The notes beneath the pieces are model-generated. The model was not told the DNA's origin, ran no database searches, and saw nothing but the letters and a program-made list of their open reading frames with translations. The position numbers and the translations under genes were made by a program. A stretch of DNA of 64,000 nucleotides from an uncultured Lachnospiraceae bacterium (lineage in GTDB: Bacteria > Bacillota > Clostridia > Lachnospirales > Lachnospiraceae). The stretch covers positions 57,055-121,054 of the forward strand of contig CANRBX010000004.1 of the NCBI GenBank assembly GCA_947628955.1, read 5' to 3'. Of this stretch, positions 54,117-63,107 are shown piece by piece; within the stretch, counting starts at the first letter, position 1; each line of letters opens with the position of its first letter.

Positions 54117-57017
54117 TCACTGTGCGCACAGCTCCTGTACCTCCGCGGCGGTCAGCACGCCGTCGTAGACGCGGACGTCGTCAAACAGCGCGTTCCGGCA
54201 GTCCTCGTCGTCCCAGATATGGCCGCTTCCGACCATGACGTCCTTCGCCTGCGAGATGCCGGTCTTGTTCTTGCGGAAGCAGTCGCTGATATCCTTCTTT
54301 TCCTCGCCGACCAGCTCCCCGTTCAGGTACACCTTGATGCCGTTCGGGTCTACCGTGTAGGCCACGTGCTCCCACACGCCGCGCTCTCCGCTCGTCGTCA
54401 GCAGGGAGCCCTGCACATCGCTGTAGGCGTTCGCGTTGATGCGCGCGATCAGATTCGCCCCGATCCTCGTCAGCGGGTATGCTGCCTGCGCATCCGCCTC
54501 AAACAGGGCGCTGTGCTCAAAGGTCTCTTCCCCGATCTTCACCCACATCGCGACGGAATATCCGGACGGGCCGACCGACTGCAGCGTATCCTCCGGCAGG
54601 CGCAGGTAATTGACGCCCTTCGCCCCTTCCTCGTTCGTGATGCTGAGAACGCTTCCGCGCTCTTCGTCCGCGGTCACTGCCGCCTCGCCGGTCAGCTCCG
54701 CGTTCTCCTCCAGAGCAGAACCCTCCACCGGGGCGACCGAGCTGCCGTCCACGGAGCCCTCTTCAAAATCATAGCCGCAGATCAGCACGGACACGCCGCG
54801 CACCGTGACCTTAAAGCTCTTCTCAACGGTCGTCTCGCCGCATGTGACCTGCGCGGTCAGCTCCACGCGCGTGTCCTCCTCCTGCGGAGTCACCTCGCCT
54901 GTCTCGCTGATCACATCCGCATCAGAGGTGCTCCATGTCACCGACGCGCCCATCACCTCAGCCGGGAGTTCGAAATTCTCCTTCGTGGAGGCCGGGAGCA
55001 TCTGGCCCAGCGCCACGGACGCCATATCGGCCACCATCGCCGTGTCATCCATATTGATCCTGCTGCCCCAGACGCAGGTATTGTCGTTTCCGAACGCGGC
55101 AAACGTCATGACCGCGGCCGCCTCGGTGTTCTCCTTGTGCTGGAGGAAGAAATATCCCTTGTACTCCGTCCCGTCATTGCAGGTCAGCGTCAGGTAATCG
55201 TACCCCTTTCCGGAATCCGTCTTCGTCCAGGTGCCGGTCTTCGCGCCGTCCGCCGTGCCGTCCGCGTACAGCGTCAGCATCTGCGTCGGCTCCATCTCGC
55301 CGGTCGTTGTCTTTCCGTGATTGATAAATTCATAAGAACCGACAACCTCGTCGTCTGTGTAGTTTGCCGGCTGCTCCCCGCAGTACTCATAGACCGCCGG
55401 CACAGGCCACTGATCCTCGTTCAGGAATTCCTGATGCACGCGCACCTCATGCCCTTCGAGCTGCGGCTCGATGTCAAAGCGCTGGTGATAGACGAGATAG
55501 CGGGCGCCGTCCCAGTCGATCAGCATGGAGTTGTGCCCCGCCGCGCGCTTGCCGATCTGGTTGTAGAAGCTGTAGTTTCCGATCAGCTTGATCCCGTAGC
55601 TGTCATTGCTCTCGCCATTGTCCGCCGCGTTGCCGCCCTTTGCATCCAGGTACGGGCCATAGGGCTGCTCGGAGCGGAACAGGCGCATGTTGTAGCCGCC
55701 CTCCGCCGTCAGGCCGCCGTACGTCTCATACAGATAGTAGTAGCCGGTCTCCGCGTCGTACTGGATGTACGGGCCCTCGCCGGACTGATGGTTGCCGCCC
55801 GCGATATGTACGCCAAAATAGCGGTCGACGAAATTTCCGGATGCCTCGTCCACCGAGTCAACTCCAGGATAATACGCCTCGCCGGTCGCCGGGTCGAGCT
55901 CCAGGATGAACAGGCCGCCCGACCACGAGCCGTACGACATGTACAGATGCTCGCCTTCCGCGTCGAAAAACAGATTCGGATCGATCGCATTCGGGGCGTA
56001 CGTATTGTCCCAGTCGCCGTTCGCCGCAAACCAGTTCTCGCTGACCTCGTCGATGCCGCCGTTCTCGGAGCCCTTCTCGATCAGCTCGTTCAGATTCAGA
56101 TAGTCATTGTCCCACTTTGTATTGCGCGAGCTGTTGCCGTCCGGGGCGCCGTTCTCCGTGAAACCGGAATATACGATCGTGTCCACATAGGTGTAGGGCC
56201 CGGTAAACTCCTTCGACACCAGATAGCAGATGCAGGACCTGCGCCAGGTCGAGGATGTGCAGCAGTACAGCATGTACGCGCCCGTGCTGCCGTCCTCCCA
56301 GGCATACTGCGGATTCCAGATGATATCCGGGGCCCAGACCGCATAGCCGCCCGTGCAGTCGCCGTCGTCATAGCCCGCCCACTCAAACGGCTCCGCAAGG
56401 TTTTCCCGGAGATTTCCGTACAGCGGCGTGTCCTCCGGGTTGCCGTAGTCGAAATTCACCTGCTCCCAGACAGCCAGGTCGGAGGATTTCGCGATCGCCG
56501 TGTGCGAGCCGAGCACATAGTACTCGCCATCATTTGTGCGGATAACCGAGGGGTCATGCACCGTGACATGCACCGGTTCCACCGGCTTCGCAGCGGCCTC
56601 CGTCTCTGTCTCGGTTTCCGTCTCGGTTTCTGTCTCAGTCTCAGTTTCCGTCTCAGTTTCTGTTTCCGTCTCCGACTCGGTCTGCTTCTCCGTCTCCGGC
56701 TCGGTCTCCGGCGCGCCCTCCGGCTCTTCCGCCTCGATCGTCGGGACCTCCACCACATCGTCAAGGCTGATCTCTACCGCCTGCCCTTCGTCTGCCCCGC
56801 CGGCCTCCGTCGTCTCTTCCTGCGGCAGGCTGCCCTCCGGGGTTCCCGGAGCCTCTGTCTGGCCTTCGCCCGGCAGCTCTTCCATCTCTTCCAGAATCAC
56901 TTCTTCCTCCGCAATCTCCGCCTGCCCCTCTTCTGCCGACACAGGCAGGACGGATCCTGCGATCATGACCGCCACCATTCCGGTGGACAGCACTCTGAGT
57001 AGCCTCTTCCTCTTCAT
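54117..57017 (-). CDS. Secreted multidomain GH43 arabinanase with LamG-like module
   Basis: The 966-residue protein has a signal peptide (LLRVLSTGMVAVMIAGSVLP), an acidic linker with a Thr-Glu dipeptide run, and a GH43 five-blade propeller with VTVHDPSVIR, NAIDPNLFF and SGEGPYI holding the three catalytic acids. A lipocalin-like domain (GSYEFINHG to the GYFFLQHKEN region), an Ig-like domain (ELPAEVMGASVTWSTSDADV) and a C-terminal LamG-like concanavalin fold (SGYSVAMWVKIGEE, VAYTVDPNGIKVYLNGEL) follow. The GH43 plus lipocalin pair is typical of endo-arabinan hydrolases. The ATG at 57017 has only a poor ribosome site; a strong AGGAGG lies 57 bases upstream before an out-of-frame ATG. It is divergent from the GH51 gene. 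Confidence 0.87.
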   Translation of the reverse strand: MKRKRLLRVLSTGMVAVMIAGSVLPVSAEEGQAEIAEEEVILEEMEELPGEGQTEAPGTPEGSLPQEETTEAGGADEGQAVEISLDDVVEVPTIEAEEPEGAPETEPETEKQTESETETETETETETETETETETETETEAAAKPVEPVHVTVHDPSVIRTNDGEYYVLGSHTAIAKSSDLAVWEQVNFDYGNPEDTPLYGNLRENLAEPFEWAGYDDGDCTGGYAVWAPDIIWNPQYAWEDGSTGAYMLYCCTSSTWRRSCICYLVSKEFTGPYTYVDTIVYSGFTENGAPDGNSSRNTKWDNDYLNLNELIEKGSENGGIDEVSENWFAANGDWDNTYAPNAIDPNLFFDAEGEHLYMSYGSWSGGLFILELDPATGEAYYPGVDSVDEASGNFVDRYFGVHIAGGNHQSGEGPYIQYDAETGYYYLYETYGGLTAEGGYNMRLFRSEQPYGPYLDAKGGNAADNGESNDSYGIKLIGNYSFYNQIGKRAAGHNSMLIDWDGARYLVYHQRFDIEPQLEGHEVRVHQEFLNEDQWPVPAVYEYCGEQPANYTDDEVVGSYEFINHGKTTTGEMEPTQMLTLYADGTADGAKTGTWTKTDSGKGYDYLTLTCNDGTEYKGYFFLQHKENTEAAAVMTFAAFGNDNTCVWGSRINMDDTAMVADMASVALGQMLPASTKENFELPAEVMGASVTWSTSDADVISETGEVTPQEEDTRVELTAQVTCGETTVEKSFKVTVRGVSVLICGYDFEEGSVDGSSVAPVEGSALEENAELTGEAAVTADEERGSVLSITNEEGAKGVNYLRLPEDTLQSVGPSGYSVAMWVKIGEETFEHSALFEADAQAAYPLTRIGANLIARINANAYSDVQGSLLTTSGERGVWEHVAYTVDPNGIKVYLNGELVGEEKKDISDCFRKNKTGISQAKDVMVGSGHIWDDEDCRNALFDDVRVYDGVLTAAEVQELCAQ

Positions 57018-57178
57018 CCCTGTTTTGCACACTGCCGCCCGGTTCCACGCAGCGCAGCATGTGCTGCCTCCTTTCTGTACATTGCTGTGAAAACCCGGCC
57101 TTCCTGCAAAGAAAGACAGGCGGCAGATCTGCCTGCCGGACTGGCTTTCCGGCGACCGGCCCATCGGGTTTTTAGTAT

Positions 57179-57206
57179 ATTATACCCAAAATATGTCTGA
57201 TTTCAA
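57179..57206 (-). promoter_or_regulatory. Promoter of the secreted GH43 gene
   Basis: On the minus strand TTGAAA (57206-57201), 16 bases and TATAAT (57184-57179) precede the arabinanase gene by about 160 bases, leaving a long leader. Confidence 0.65.
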
Positions 57207-57285
57207 TAGATAGTTGTGATTTATAGCGAAATATTTTTATTAAATTTAAAATAATTCAAGAAATCCAAAAAATATAAAATAAGGA

Positions 57286-57313
57286 TTGCTTTTTTTCTCC
57301 TATCCGTTATAAT
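57286..57313 (+). promoter_or_regulatory. Promoter of the GH51 gene
   Basis: TTGCTT (57286-57291), 16 bases and TATAAT (57308-57313) lie 73 bases before the GH51 start. With the minus-strand promoter at 57179-57206 it forms a divergent pair in an AT-rich gap. Confidence 0.6.
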
Positions 57314-57386
57314 ATTCGTACTGACCGAAAAGGAAATATTCACGGAACCCATTACATATTAAAATAAGAAAAGTAAGGAGAGACAA

Positions 57387-58913
57387 ATGGCGAGATTAAC
57401 AATTCATCCGGACAGACGGATCAGCAAAATTCAGAAGGAAATTTACGGTCATTTTTCCGAGCACCTCGGCAGGTGCATTTACGGCGGTTTCTATGTCGGC
57501 GAGGATTCCGCGATCCCGAACGAAAAGGGGATACGCACAGACGTGGTCGAAGCGCTTCGCAGGATCAGAATCCCGGTGCTGCGCTGGCCGGGCGGCTGCT
57601 TTGCCGATGAATACCACTGGATGGACGGCATCGGCCCGAAGGCGAACCGCAAGAAAATGATCAATACCCACTGGGGCGGCGTCACCGAGGACAACAGCTT
57701 CGGCACGCACGAATACTTTGAGCTGTGCAGCCAGCTCGGCTGCGAGGCCTACGTCAACGGCAATCTCGGCAGCGGCACGGTGCAGGAGATGTCCGAGTGG
57801 GTGGAATACATCACCTTCGACGGGGTCTCCCCGATGGCGAACCTGCGCCGCGAAAACGGCCACGAGGGCGCCTGGAGCCTGCCCTTCTTCGGCGTCGGCA
57901 ACGAGAACTGGGGATGCGGCGGCAACATGACGCCGGAATACTATGCCAATGAGTACCGCCGTTACCAGACGTACGTGCGCGACTACAAGAATCCGGACCG
58001 CGAGGAAGACCTGAAGACGATCCATAAGATCTGCTGCGGGCCGAACGTAGACGACTACGAGTGGACGAAGGGTGTGCTTGACACCTGCTTCCGTCACTGT
58101 GAATCCCGCTTCCACGGAAACCTCGACGGACTCTCCCTGCACTACTATGTGCACCCGGAGGGCTGGCGGATCAAGGGCAGCGCCACCGATTTCGACGAGA
58201 ACGCATGGTACAAGACACTCTCAAAGGCATATTATATGGACGAGCTGATCCGAAATCACTCTGCGATCATGGACAGCTATGACCCGGAGCGCAAAATCGC
58301 ACTCGTCGTCGATGAGTGGGGCGCATGGTACACCGTTGAGCCGGGCACGAATCCGGGCTTCCTCTACCAGCAGAACACGATCCGCGACGCCCTTGTCGCC
58401 GGCATCACACTGAATATCTTCAACAAACATTCCAGCCGCGTACGCATGGCGAACCTCGCGCAGACGATCAACGTGCTCCAGTCCGTGATCCTGACCGAGG
58501 GCGCGGACATGCTGCTGACGCCGACCTATCACGTCTTCGACCTGTACAAGGAGCACCAGGACGCGCAGCTGGTGGAGAGCTCGATCGACACCGGCCTGAT
58601 CGGCCCGGATGCAGAATACAGGGTTCCGTGGATCACGGAGTCCGTGTCCGAGGACAGCGAAGGCACTCTGCACATCACGCTGACCAACGCCTCATCCACA
58701 GACGCCTGCCCGGTTGACGTCAATATTGAAGGCCGACAGGTGTCCGGGGCCAGCGGCGCGATCGTCTGCGGCGAAATGCATGAGAAGAACACCTTTGAAG
58801 AGCCGGAGCGCGTCTCCGTCAGACCGTTCACCGATCTTCGCACAGAGAACGGCGCGCTTTCCCTGGCGCTTCCGCCCTGCTCCGTGCTGCGCCTGAGCGT
58901 GAAGACACGCTGA
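57387..58913 (+). CDS. abfA: GH51 alpha-N-arabinofuranosidase
   Basis: The 508-residue protein matches GH51 in length and motifs: [35 protein letters not shown], the acid/base Glu in [13 protein letters not shown] and the nucleophile Glu in VVDEWGAWY. No signal peptide is present, so it acts inside the cell and releases L-arabinose from imported arabino-oligosaccharides. AAGTAAGGAGAGACAA precedes the ATG. It is divergent from the secreted arabinanase, and its stop codon is the start of a tandem repeat array. Regulation by one of the ArsR-type regulators at 59649 or 61782 is plausible. Confidence 0.95.
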   Translation: MARLTIHPDRRISKIQKEIYGHFSEHLGRCIYGGFYVGEDSAIPNEKGIRTDVVEALRRIRIPVLRWPGGCFADEYHWMDGIGPKANRKKMINTHWGGVTEDNSFGTHEYFELCSQLGCEAYVNGNLGSGTVQEMSEWVEYITFDGVSPMANLRRENGHEGAWSLPFFGVGNENWGCGGNMTPEYYANEYRRYQTYVRDYKNPDREEDLKTIHKICCGPNVDDYEWTKGVLDTCFRHCESRFHGNLDGLSLHYYVHPEGWRIKGSATDFDENAWYKTLSKAYYMDELIRNHSAIMDSYDPERKIALVVDEWGAWYTVEPGTNPGFLYQQNTIRDALVAGITLNIFNKHSSRVRMANLAQTINVLQSVILTEGADMLLTPTYHVFDLYKEHQDAQLVESSIDTGLIGPDAEYRVPWITESVSEDSEGTLHITLTNASSTDACPVDVNIEGRQVSGASGAIVCGEMHEKNTFEEPERVSVRPFTDLRTENGALSLALPPCSVLRLSVKTR

Positions 58914-59165
58914 ACGCCGCGCAGCTTTCTGCCTGCGCAGATCTGATGGCGCGCTGAACGCCGCGCAGTTTTCTGCCGGTCCTAAACATGAAAGTGCGCC
59001 GGACGCCGCATAATTTCTGCCGGTTCTGAGCATAAAATTGCGCCGGGCGCAGCGCAGTTTTCTGTCGGTGCAGACCTGAGTGTGTGCCGGGCGCCGCATA
59101 ATTTCTGCCGATCCTGAGCATAAAATTACGCCGGCGCAGCGCAGCAGACAGGATCCGGCGCAGAT
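58908..59165. repeat. About 45-bp tandem repeat beginning at the GH51 stop codon
   Basis: Five to six diverged units of 43-46 bases follow one another. The block CGCTGAACGCCGCGCAG occurs at the GH51 stop and again 45 bases on; CGCCGCATAATTTCTGCCG occurs twice further along. The array fills the whole gap to the DUF6171 gene. No terminator or promoter is clear inside it. Confidence 0.8.
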
Positions 59166-59191
59166 CATGCAGCGGGACTTTTTTAGAACAT

Positions 59192-59470
59192 ATGGATCAT
59201 TATACCAAAAAACAAGAACTCCGCGTCTGCAGGAAGTGCCTGCTGTACGCGGAGAACAGAGAAGAATTTTTCCGAAAGCTGGAGGCCTACATCGCAAATC
59301 TGGACGAGGACGACCGCACGGATCAGGAAACGTATGAACAACGTCTGGCGCAGTGCGCGCACTGTCCGCATCTGGTGACAGACGGCATGTGCGCGCTCTG
59401 CGGCTGTTACGTGGAGCTGCGCGCCGCCCTGAAGGTGCGGCGCTGTCCTGACACTGTGCGGAAGTGGTGA
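59192..59470 (+). CDS. DUF6171 family cysteine-rich small protein
   Basis: The 92-residue protein has Cys pairs in VCRKCLLY, CAHCPHL and MCALCGCYVELRA and a final RRCPD, which should bind one or two zinc ions. This is the DUF6171 pattern found in many Clostridia, with no known role. No good ribosome site is seen before the ATG at 59192 (GGGAC only), so expression may be low. It lies between two repeat arrays in the arabinan region, and its link to sugar use is unclear. Confidence 0.7.
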   Translation: MDHYTKKQELRVCRKCLLYAENREEFFRKLEAYIANLDEDDRTDQETYEQRLAQCAHCPHLVTDGMCALCGCYVELRAALKVRRCPDTVRKW

Positions 59471-59475
59471 ATGCC

Positions 59476-59640
59476 GGCGGCGTCGCCGTCCTGCAGATCC
59501 TGCCCCGCAAGGCTGTGTGAACGCAGGCGGGCGGCCGCTGCCGTCCTGCAGATCCTGTTCTGCAGGGCTGTGTGAACACAGGCGGACATCCGCTGCCGTC
59601 CTGCGGGCCCTGTCTCGCGGGACTGTGTGAGCGCGGGCAG
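59476..59640. repeat. 55-bp tandem repeat, three copies
   Basis: GCCGTCCTGC recurs at 59485, 59540 and 59595 with similar flanks (GCTGTGTGA later in each unit). It fills the convergent gap between the DUF6171 gene and the regulator gene at 59649. Confidence 0.87.
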
Positions 59641-59648
59641 GCGTCCGC

Positions 59649-60572
59649 CTACTCCACCGGGCTGTAGTTGACGCGCACCCGGATATCCTGATTGTAATTT
59701 CCGAACCCCCTGCCGAACAGGGTGAGTCCGCCGACGTTCTTGGCCGGCTCCTGCACCTGAAAGCGGAAGCGAAGCTCGTCCTGCGCTCCCAACGCAAGCC
59801 GTGACGTCGTGACATCCGAGATCTTCAGCCCGTCGATAAACGTCCCCTGCCGGTCGATGACAAGCATTTTCAGCAGGCCGTACTGATTCCAGTTCGGGAA
59901 CCACCAGCTCGGCGTGAACATGCCGTGCACGTCGCCGAAGTCGCCGGGACTCGTCCACATGCCGAGCCGGACGCCGTTTAAAAAGAACGTGATGTCAGAT
60001 GGCCAGTGGCTGTTGACGCCGGGAGCCTCGCTGCTGATCTCAAAGGAGATCGTGATCCGGTCAACCCTCTGCCCGGCGGGCAGCATGTTCGGGATCAGGT
60101 AGTCGATATGGCCCTTGGCGAACCATAGGATCTGGGCGTCCACATGGCTCGGGTGCGCGAAGTAGCGCGGATCGTCCACAGTGCCGATGAGATTTTTGGC
60201 GGTGGACAGGCCGCATGTCGGGAAGACCATATAATTGGAGTAATTGCCGATCGGAATATCGATCGTGTAGCTGTCGATGTCCGGATCCGCGTTTTTGGCG
60301 GCCACATCGATCAGGATCTTGTCAATGTTCATGCGGCACACCTTCTGGTTCCCGTGTCCAGAGTATTCGCTGAGGATCGTGACGATGCCGCTCTCCTCGA
60401 GCTTCCTGACATGGCTGGTCAGCGCGCCGTTCGTGATGCCGAGCGCCGACGCGAGCTCGCCCATGTTCATCTCCCTGTTTTCCAGCAGGGTCTTGATGAT
60501 CCTTATCCGCAGTTCGGAGCCGAGCGCCTTGAAGATTGCCGCGCCGTCGTCAAGATTTTTTATATAAAGCAT
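59649..60572 (-). CDS. ArsR-type regulator with large C-terminal sensor-like domain
   Basis: Residues about 10-85 form an ArsR-type winged helix (IFKALGSELRIRIIKTLLEN, NMGELASALGITNGALTSHV). The remaining 220 residues are beta-rich, with YMVFPTCGLSTAKNLIG, ITISFEISSEAPGVNSHWPS, GDFGDVHGMFTPSWWF and LFGRGFGNYNQDIRV. This second part is shared with the paralogue at 61782-62735. The domain pairing suggests a sugar-responsive repressor or activator. It is divergent from the intracellular GH43 gene, so it probably controls it. A TATAAT at 60621-60616 on its strand is a likely -10 box with a weak -35. Confidence 0.82.
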   Translation of the reverse strand: MLYIKNLDDGAAIFKALGSELRIRIIKTLLENREMNMGELASALGITNGALTSHVRKLEESGIVTILSEYSGHGNQKVCRMNIDKILIDVAAKNADPDIDSYTIDIPIGNYSNYMVFPTCGLSTAKNLIGTVDDPRYFAHPSHVDAQILWFAKGHIDYLIPNMLPAGQRVDRITISFEISSEAPGVNSHWPSDITFFLNGVRLGMWTSPGDFGDVHGMFTPSWWFPNWNQYGLLKMLVIDRQGTFIDGLKISDVTTSRLALGAQDELRFRFQVQEPAKNVGGLTLFGRGFGNYNQDIRVRVNYSPVE

Positions 60573-60683
60573 ATAAGATACGTCCCTTTCTGCCAGTTGT
60601 GGTGTTTACCCTCTGATTATACAAAAAATAAACCGTGATTTCTACATTTTTTTCTCTCTTTATAGTTTAACAGGAGGCTTATT

Positions 60684-61646
60684 ATGAGTGACACAGCAAA
60701 ACTGAAATTTAATGAACCATGGATCCCGCAGCGCGCTGACCCCTATGTTTACCGCCATACAGACGGAACCTACTATTTCACCGCCTCGGTTCCCGCCTAC
60801 GACTCGATCGTCCTCAGGCGTTCCGATACGCTTGCCGGGCTTGCGGACGCGCCGGAGACCACGATCTGGCGGAAGCATGACAAGGGCATCATGAGCGTCC
60901 ATATCTGGGCGCCTGAGCTCCATTATCTCGACGGAAAATGGTATGTCTACTACTCCGGCGGCGACATCGACGACATCTGGGAGATCCGTCCCTACGTCCT
61001 CGAATGCCAGAGCCAGGATCCGCTGGCGGGGCCCTGGGTGGAAAAGGGCAAGATGAAGCGCGCCCGGGGAGACGTCTTTTCCTTTGAAGCCTTCTCTCTC
61101 GACGCAACCGTCTTTGAAAACAAAGGCAGGCACTATTACGTCTGGGCCGAAAAGGTCAGCGTATACCCGCAGATCTCCAATCTGTACATCGCGGAGATGG
61201 AGACGCCGTGCAGCCTGAAGACCGTCCAGGTCATGCTGACGACGCCCGACTACGACTGGGAGCGCGTCGGCTTCTGGGTGGACGAGGGCCCGGCCGTCAT
61301 CCATCACGGCGGCAGGATCTATCTGACCTATTCCGCCTCCGAGACCGGCCCGAAATACTGTCTGGGCATGCTCTCGGCGGACGAGGACGCCGACCTGCTC
61401 GACCCCCATGTCTGGAAGAAGGAGCGCTGGCCGGTGCTCACAAGCGATCCTGCCCGAGGCATCTACGGTCCCGGGCACAACAGCTTTACGACCGACGAGG
61501 ACGGCAATCCGATCATGGTCTACCATGCGAGAACCGAGGAAAAGATCATCGGCAACCCTCTGTACAACCCGAACCGCCATGCGATGCTGATGCGCCTCAG
61601 ATTCGACGAGAAGACCGGATACCCGATTTTTTCCTACGATAATTAG
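60684..61646 (+). CDS. Intracellular GH43 arabinofuranosidase/exo-arabinanase
   Basis: The 320-residue protein is a single GH43 domain with catalytic Asp in QRADPYVYRH, the Asp of FSLDATVFEN and Glu in VDEGPAVIH, and the end motif IYGPGHNSF. No signal peptide is present. It probably removes L-arabinose from short imported oligosaccharides, acting with the GH51 enzyme; xylosidase activity cannot be excluded. AGGAGG stands before the ATG. It is flanked by two paralogous ArsR-type regulator genes, one divergent and one convergent. Confidence 0.88.
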   Translation: MSDTAKLKFNEPWIPQRADPYVYRHTDGTYYFTASVPAYDSIVLRRSDTLAGLADAPETTIWRKHDKGIMSVHIWAPELHYLDGKWYVYYSGGDIDDIWEIRPYVLECQSQDPLAGPWVEKGKMKRARGDVFSFEAFSLDATVFENKGRHYYVWAEKVSVYPQISNLYIAEMETPCSLKTVQVMLTTPDYDWERVGFWVDEGPAVIHHGGRIYLTYSASETGPKYCLGMLSADEDADLLDPHVWKKERWPVLTSDPARGIYGPGHNSFTTDEDGNPIMVYHARTEEKIIGNPLYNPNRHAMLMRLRFDEKTGYPIFSYDN

Positions 61647-61806
61647 GGCATAGCCCGGACCGCTCTCAGCATGACAGCCGGGGGTCGGCAAGCCTCATCC
61701 TGACCCTATGATCAGGGCATGGCCCGGACCGCCCTCAGCATGACCGTCAGGGCCTGATCCGGCCCCATCTTAAACGGACGATCAGGGCATGGCCGGACCG
61801 CCCTGG
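61644..61806. repeat. 70-bp spaced repeat running into a regulator gene 3' end
   Basis: AGGGCAT[AG]GCCCGGACCGC recurs at 61644, 61714 and 61784, 70 bases apart; the last copy has lost one C and is the 3' end of the regulator gene at 61782. It fills the convergent gap between GH43 and that gene. Confidence 0.82.
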
Positions 61807-62735
61807 CCCGGCGTCTCCGCATCCATGCTGTAGCGGATCACCATCCGGATGTCCTGGTTGTAGTCCCCGAAGCCCTGGCCGTACAGAGTGAACCCCTTGG
61901 ATGTGGGCGTGCCCTCCGGTACGCTGAACCGCAGCTTCAGAATGGACTGGCCGGTCAGGCCGAGATCCCGCACCGTGACCGGAGAGAGCCTTTCCTCATC
62001 CAGGAACGTGCCCTCCGTGTTGATCGTCAGCTTTTTCAGAAGACCGAACTGGTTCAGGAAATCATACCACCAGTCCGGATTGAACAGCCCCGGACGGCCT
62101 CCGAAGTCGCCGGGGCATATCCATGTCCCGAGCGCCGTGCCGTTCAGCGAAAACCGGATCGCGGACGGCCAGTTGTTATTGTAGCGCGGAGCCTCTGAGG
62201 AAATCTCGAAGGTCAGGCTCAGCGAGTCGATCACGCTGGCGGCCGGGATAAAATTCGGCAGAAGGTATTCCACATACCCGGTCGTAAACCAGAGGATGCG
62301 CGCCCGGCGCCTCTCAGGGTGCGCAAACAGGCGCGGCTCGTCGAGCTGCCCGAGAAACACGCTCTCCGTCGCCAGGCCGCAGGTCGGCGTCACGTCAAAA
62401 TCTGAATAGCTCCCGACCGGAATCTCCGCCTGGTAGATCATCGAGCGCTTCGCGGCTTCCTTTGTAAAGTCTATGACGATCTGCTCGACGTTCGGATAGC
62501 AGCATTTCTGAATCCCATGGGAAGCCGGGATATCCGCAATACTGATCAGCCCGCACTCCTCCAGCTTCGCGATGTGCGGGCTGAGCGTGCTCATCGACAG
62601 TCCCATGTCCTTTGCGATCTGCTTCAGGTTCATTCCCCTGTGCGCCGCGATCTGCTTCAGGATCTCCAGGCGCACATCCGAGCTCAGCGCCTGGAAAACC
62701 GGCAGCTGGGCGTCAAGCGTCTCCTGTCCGGCCAT
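61782..62735 (-). CDS. ArsR-type regulator, paralogue of the one at 59649
   Basis: The 317-residue protein has an ArsR-type winged helix (FQALSSDVRLEILKQIAAH, NLKQIAKDMGLSMSTLSPHI) and the same beta-rich C-terminal domain as the regulator at 59649-60572, with DVTPTCGLATESVF, LTFEISSEAPRYNNNWPS, GDFGGRPGLFNPDWWY and LYGQGFGDYNQDIRM. AAAGGGGG precedes the ATG at 62735. It is divergent from the solute-binding protein gene at 63108 and so probably controls uptake. The last five residues extend into a tandem repeat. Confidence 0.83.
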   Translation of the reverse strand: MAGQETLDAQLPVFQALSSDVRLEILKQIAAHRGMNLKQIAKDMGLSMSTLSPHIAKLEECGLISIADIPASHGIQKCCYPNVEQIVIDFTKEAAKRSMIYQAEIPVGSYSDFDVTPTCGLATESVFLGQLDEPRLFAHPERRRARILWFTTGYVEYLLPNFIPAASVIDSLSLTFEISSEAPRYNNNWPSAIRFSLNGTALGTWICPGDFGGRPGLFNPDWWYDFLNQFGLLKKLTINTEGTFLDEERLSPVTVRDLGLTGQSILKLRFSVPEGTPTSKGFTLYGQGFGDYNQDIRMVIRYSMDAETPGQGGPAMP

Positions 62736-62791
62736 CGGTACACCCCCTTTTGTCCACTCCGGAACTAAAAATTTTTAATTTTGTTTTTTCC

Positions 62792-63046
62792 GAAATGATT
62801 TCTTCCAGTATACTAAACCTGCCAAATATGTCAAGTAAATCAACGGAAAAATCACCATTTTCCCCGATTCCGGCACCGCCCGATTATTTTATTTTTTTCT
62901 AAACTATTAGTGTTTTCCACAAAATTCTTCGTTGACAAAGCCAATCATGGATTGTAAAATTACATCATAAATGGATTTTCGATAAATTGATTTGTATATT
63001 TTGACGGAAAAATATGTAAAATTTTGCTATCTGTGAAATCATTTTC
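62792..63046 (+). promoter_or_regulatory. Divergent control region for the solute-binding protein gene
   Basis: The AT-rich 372-base gap (62736-63107) holds no gene. TTGACA (62932-62937), 17 bases and TAAAAT (62955-62960) form a plus-strand promoter about 150 bases before the gene. Two similar palindromes, GAAATGATTTC at 62792-62802 and GAAATCATTTTC at 63035-63046, and a GGAAAA/TTTTCC inverted repeat at 62845-62863, are candidate sites for the ArsR-type regulator. Confidence 0.5.
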
Positions 63047-63107
63047 GCCTGTACAAATATTTTATTGGAAAATCCGAAATAAAACATTTTTTCAAGGAGG
63101 TACATTT

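Noticed and set aside
53958..57002. 1014-codon plus-strand open frame opposite the GH43 arabinanase and dehydrogenase start
   Set aside because: High GC third positions of the real minus-strand gene leave the antisense frame open; the translation is Arg/His/Leu-rich with no domain.
58692..59579. 295-codon minus-strand frame through the 45-bp repeats and opposite the DUF6171 gene
   Set aside because: It exists because the repeat unit lacks stops in that frame and covers parts of two real plus-strand genes.
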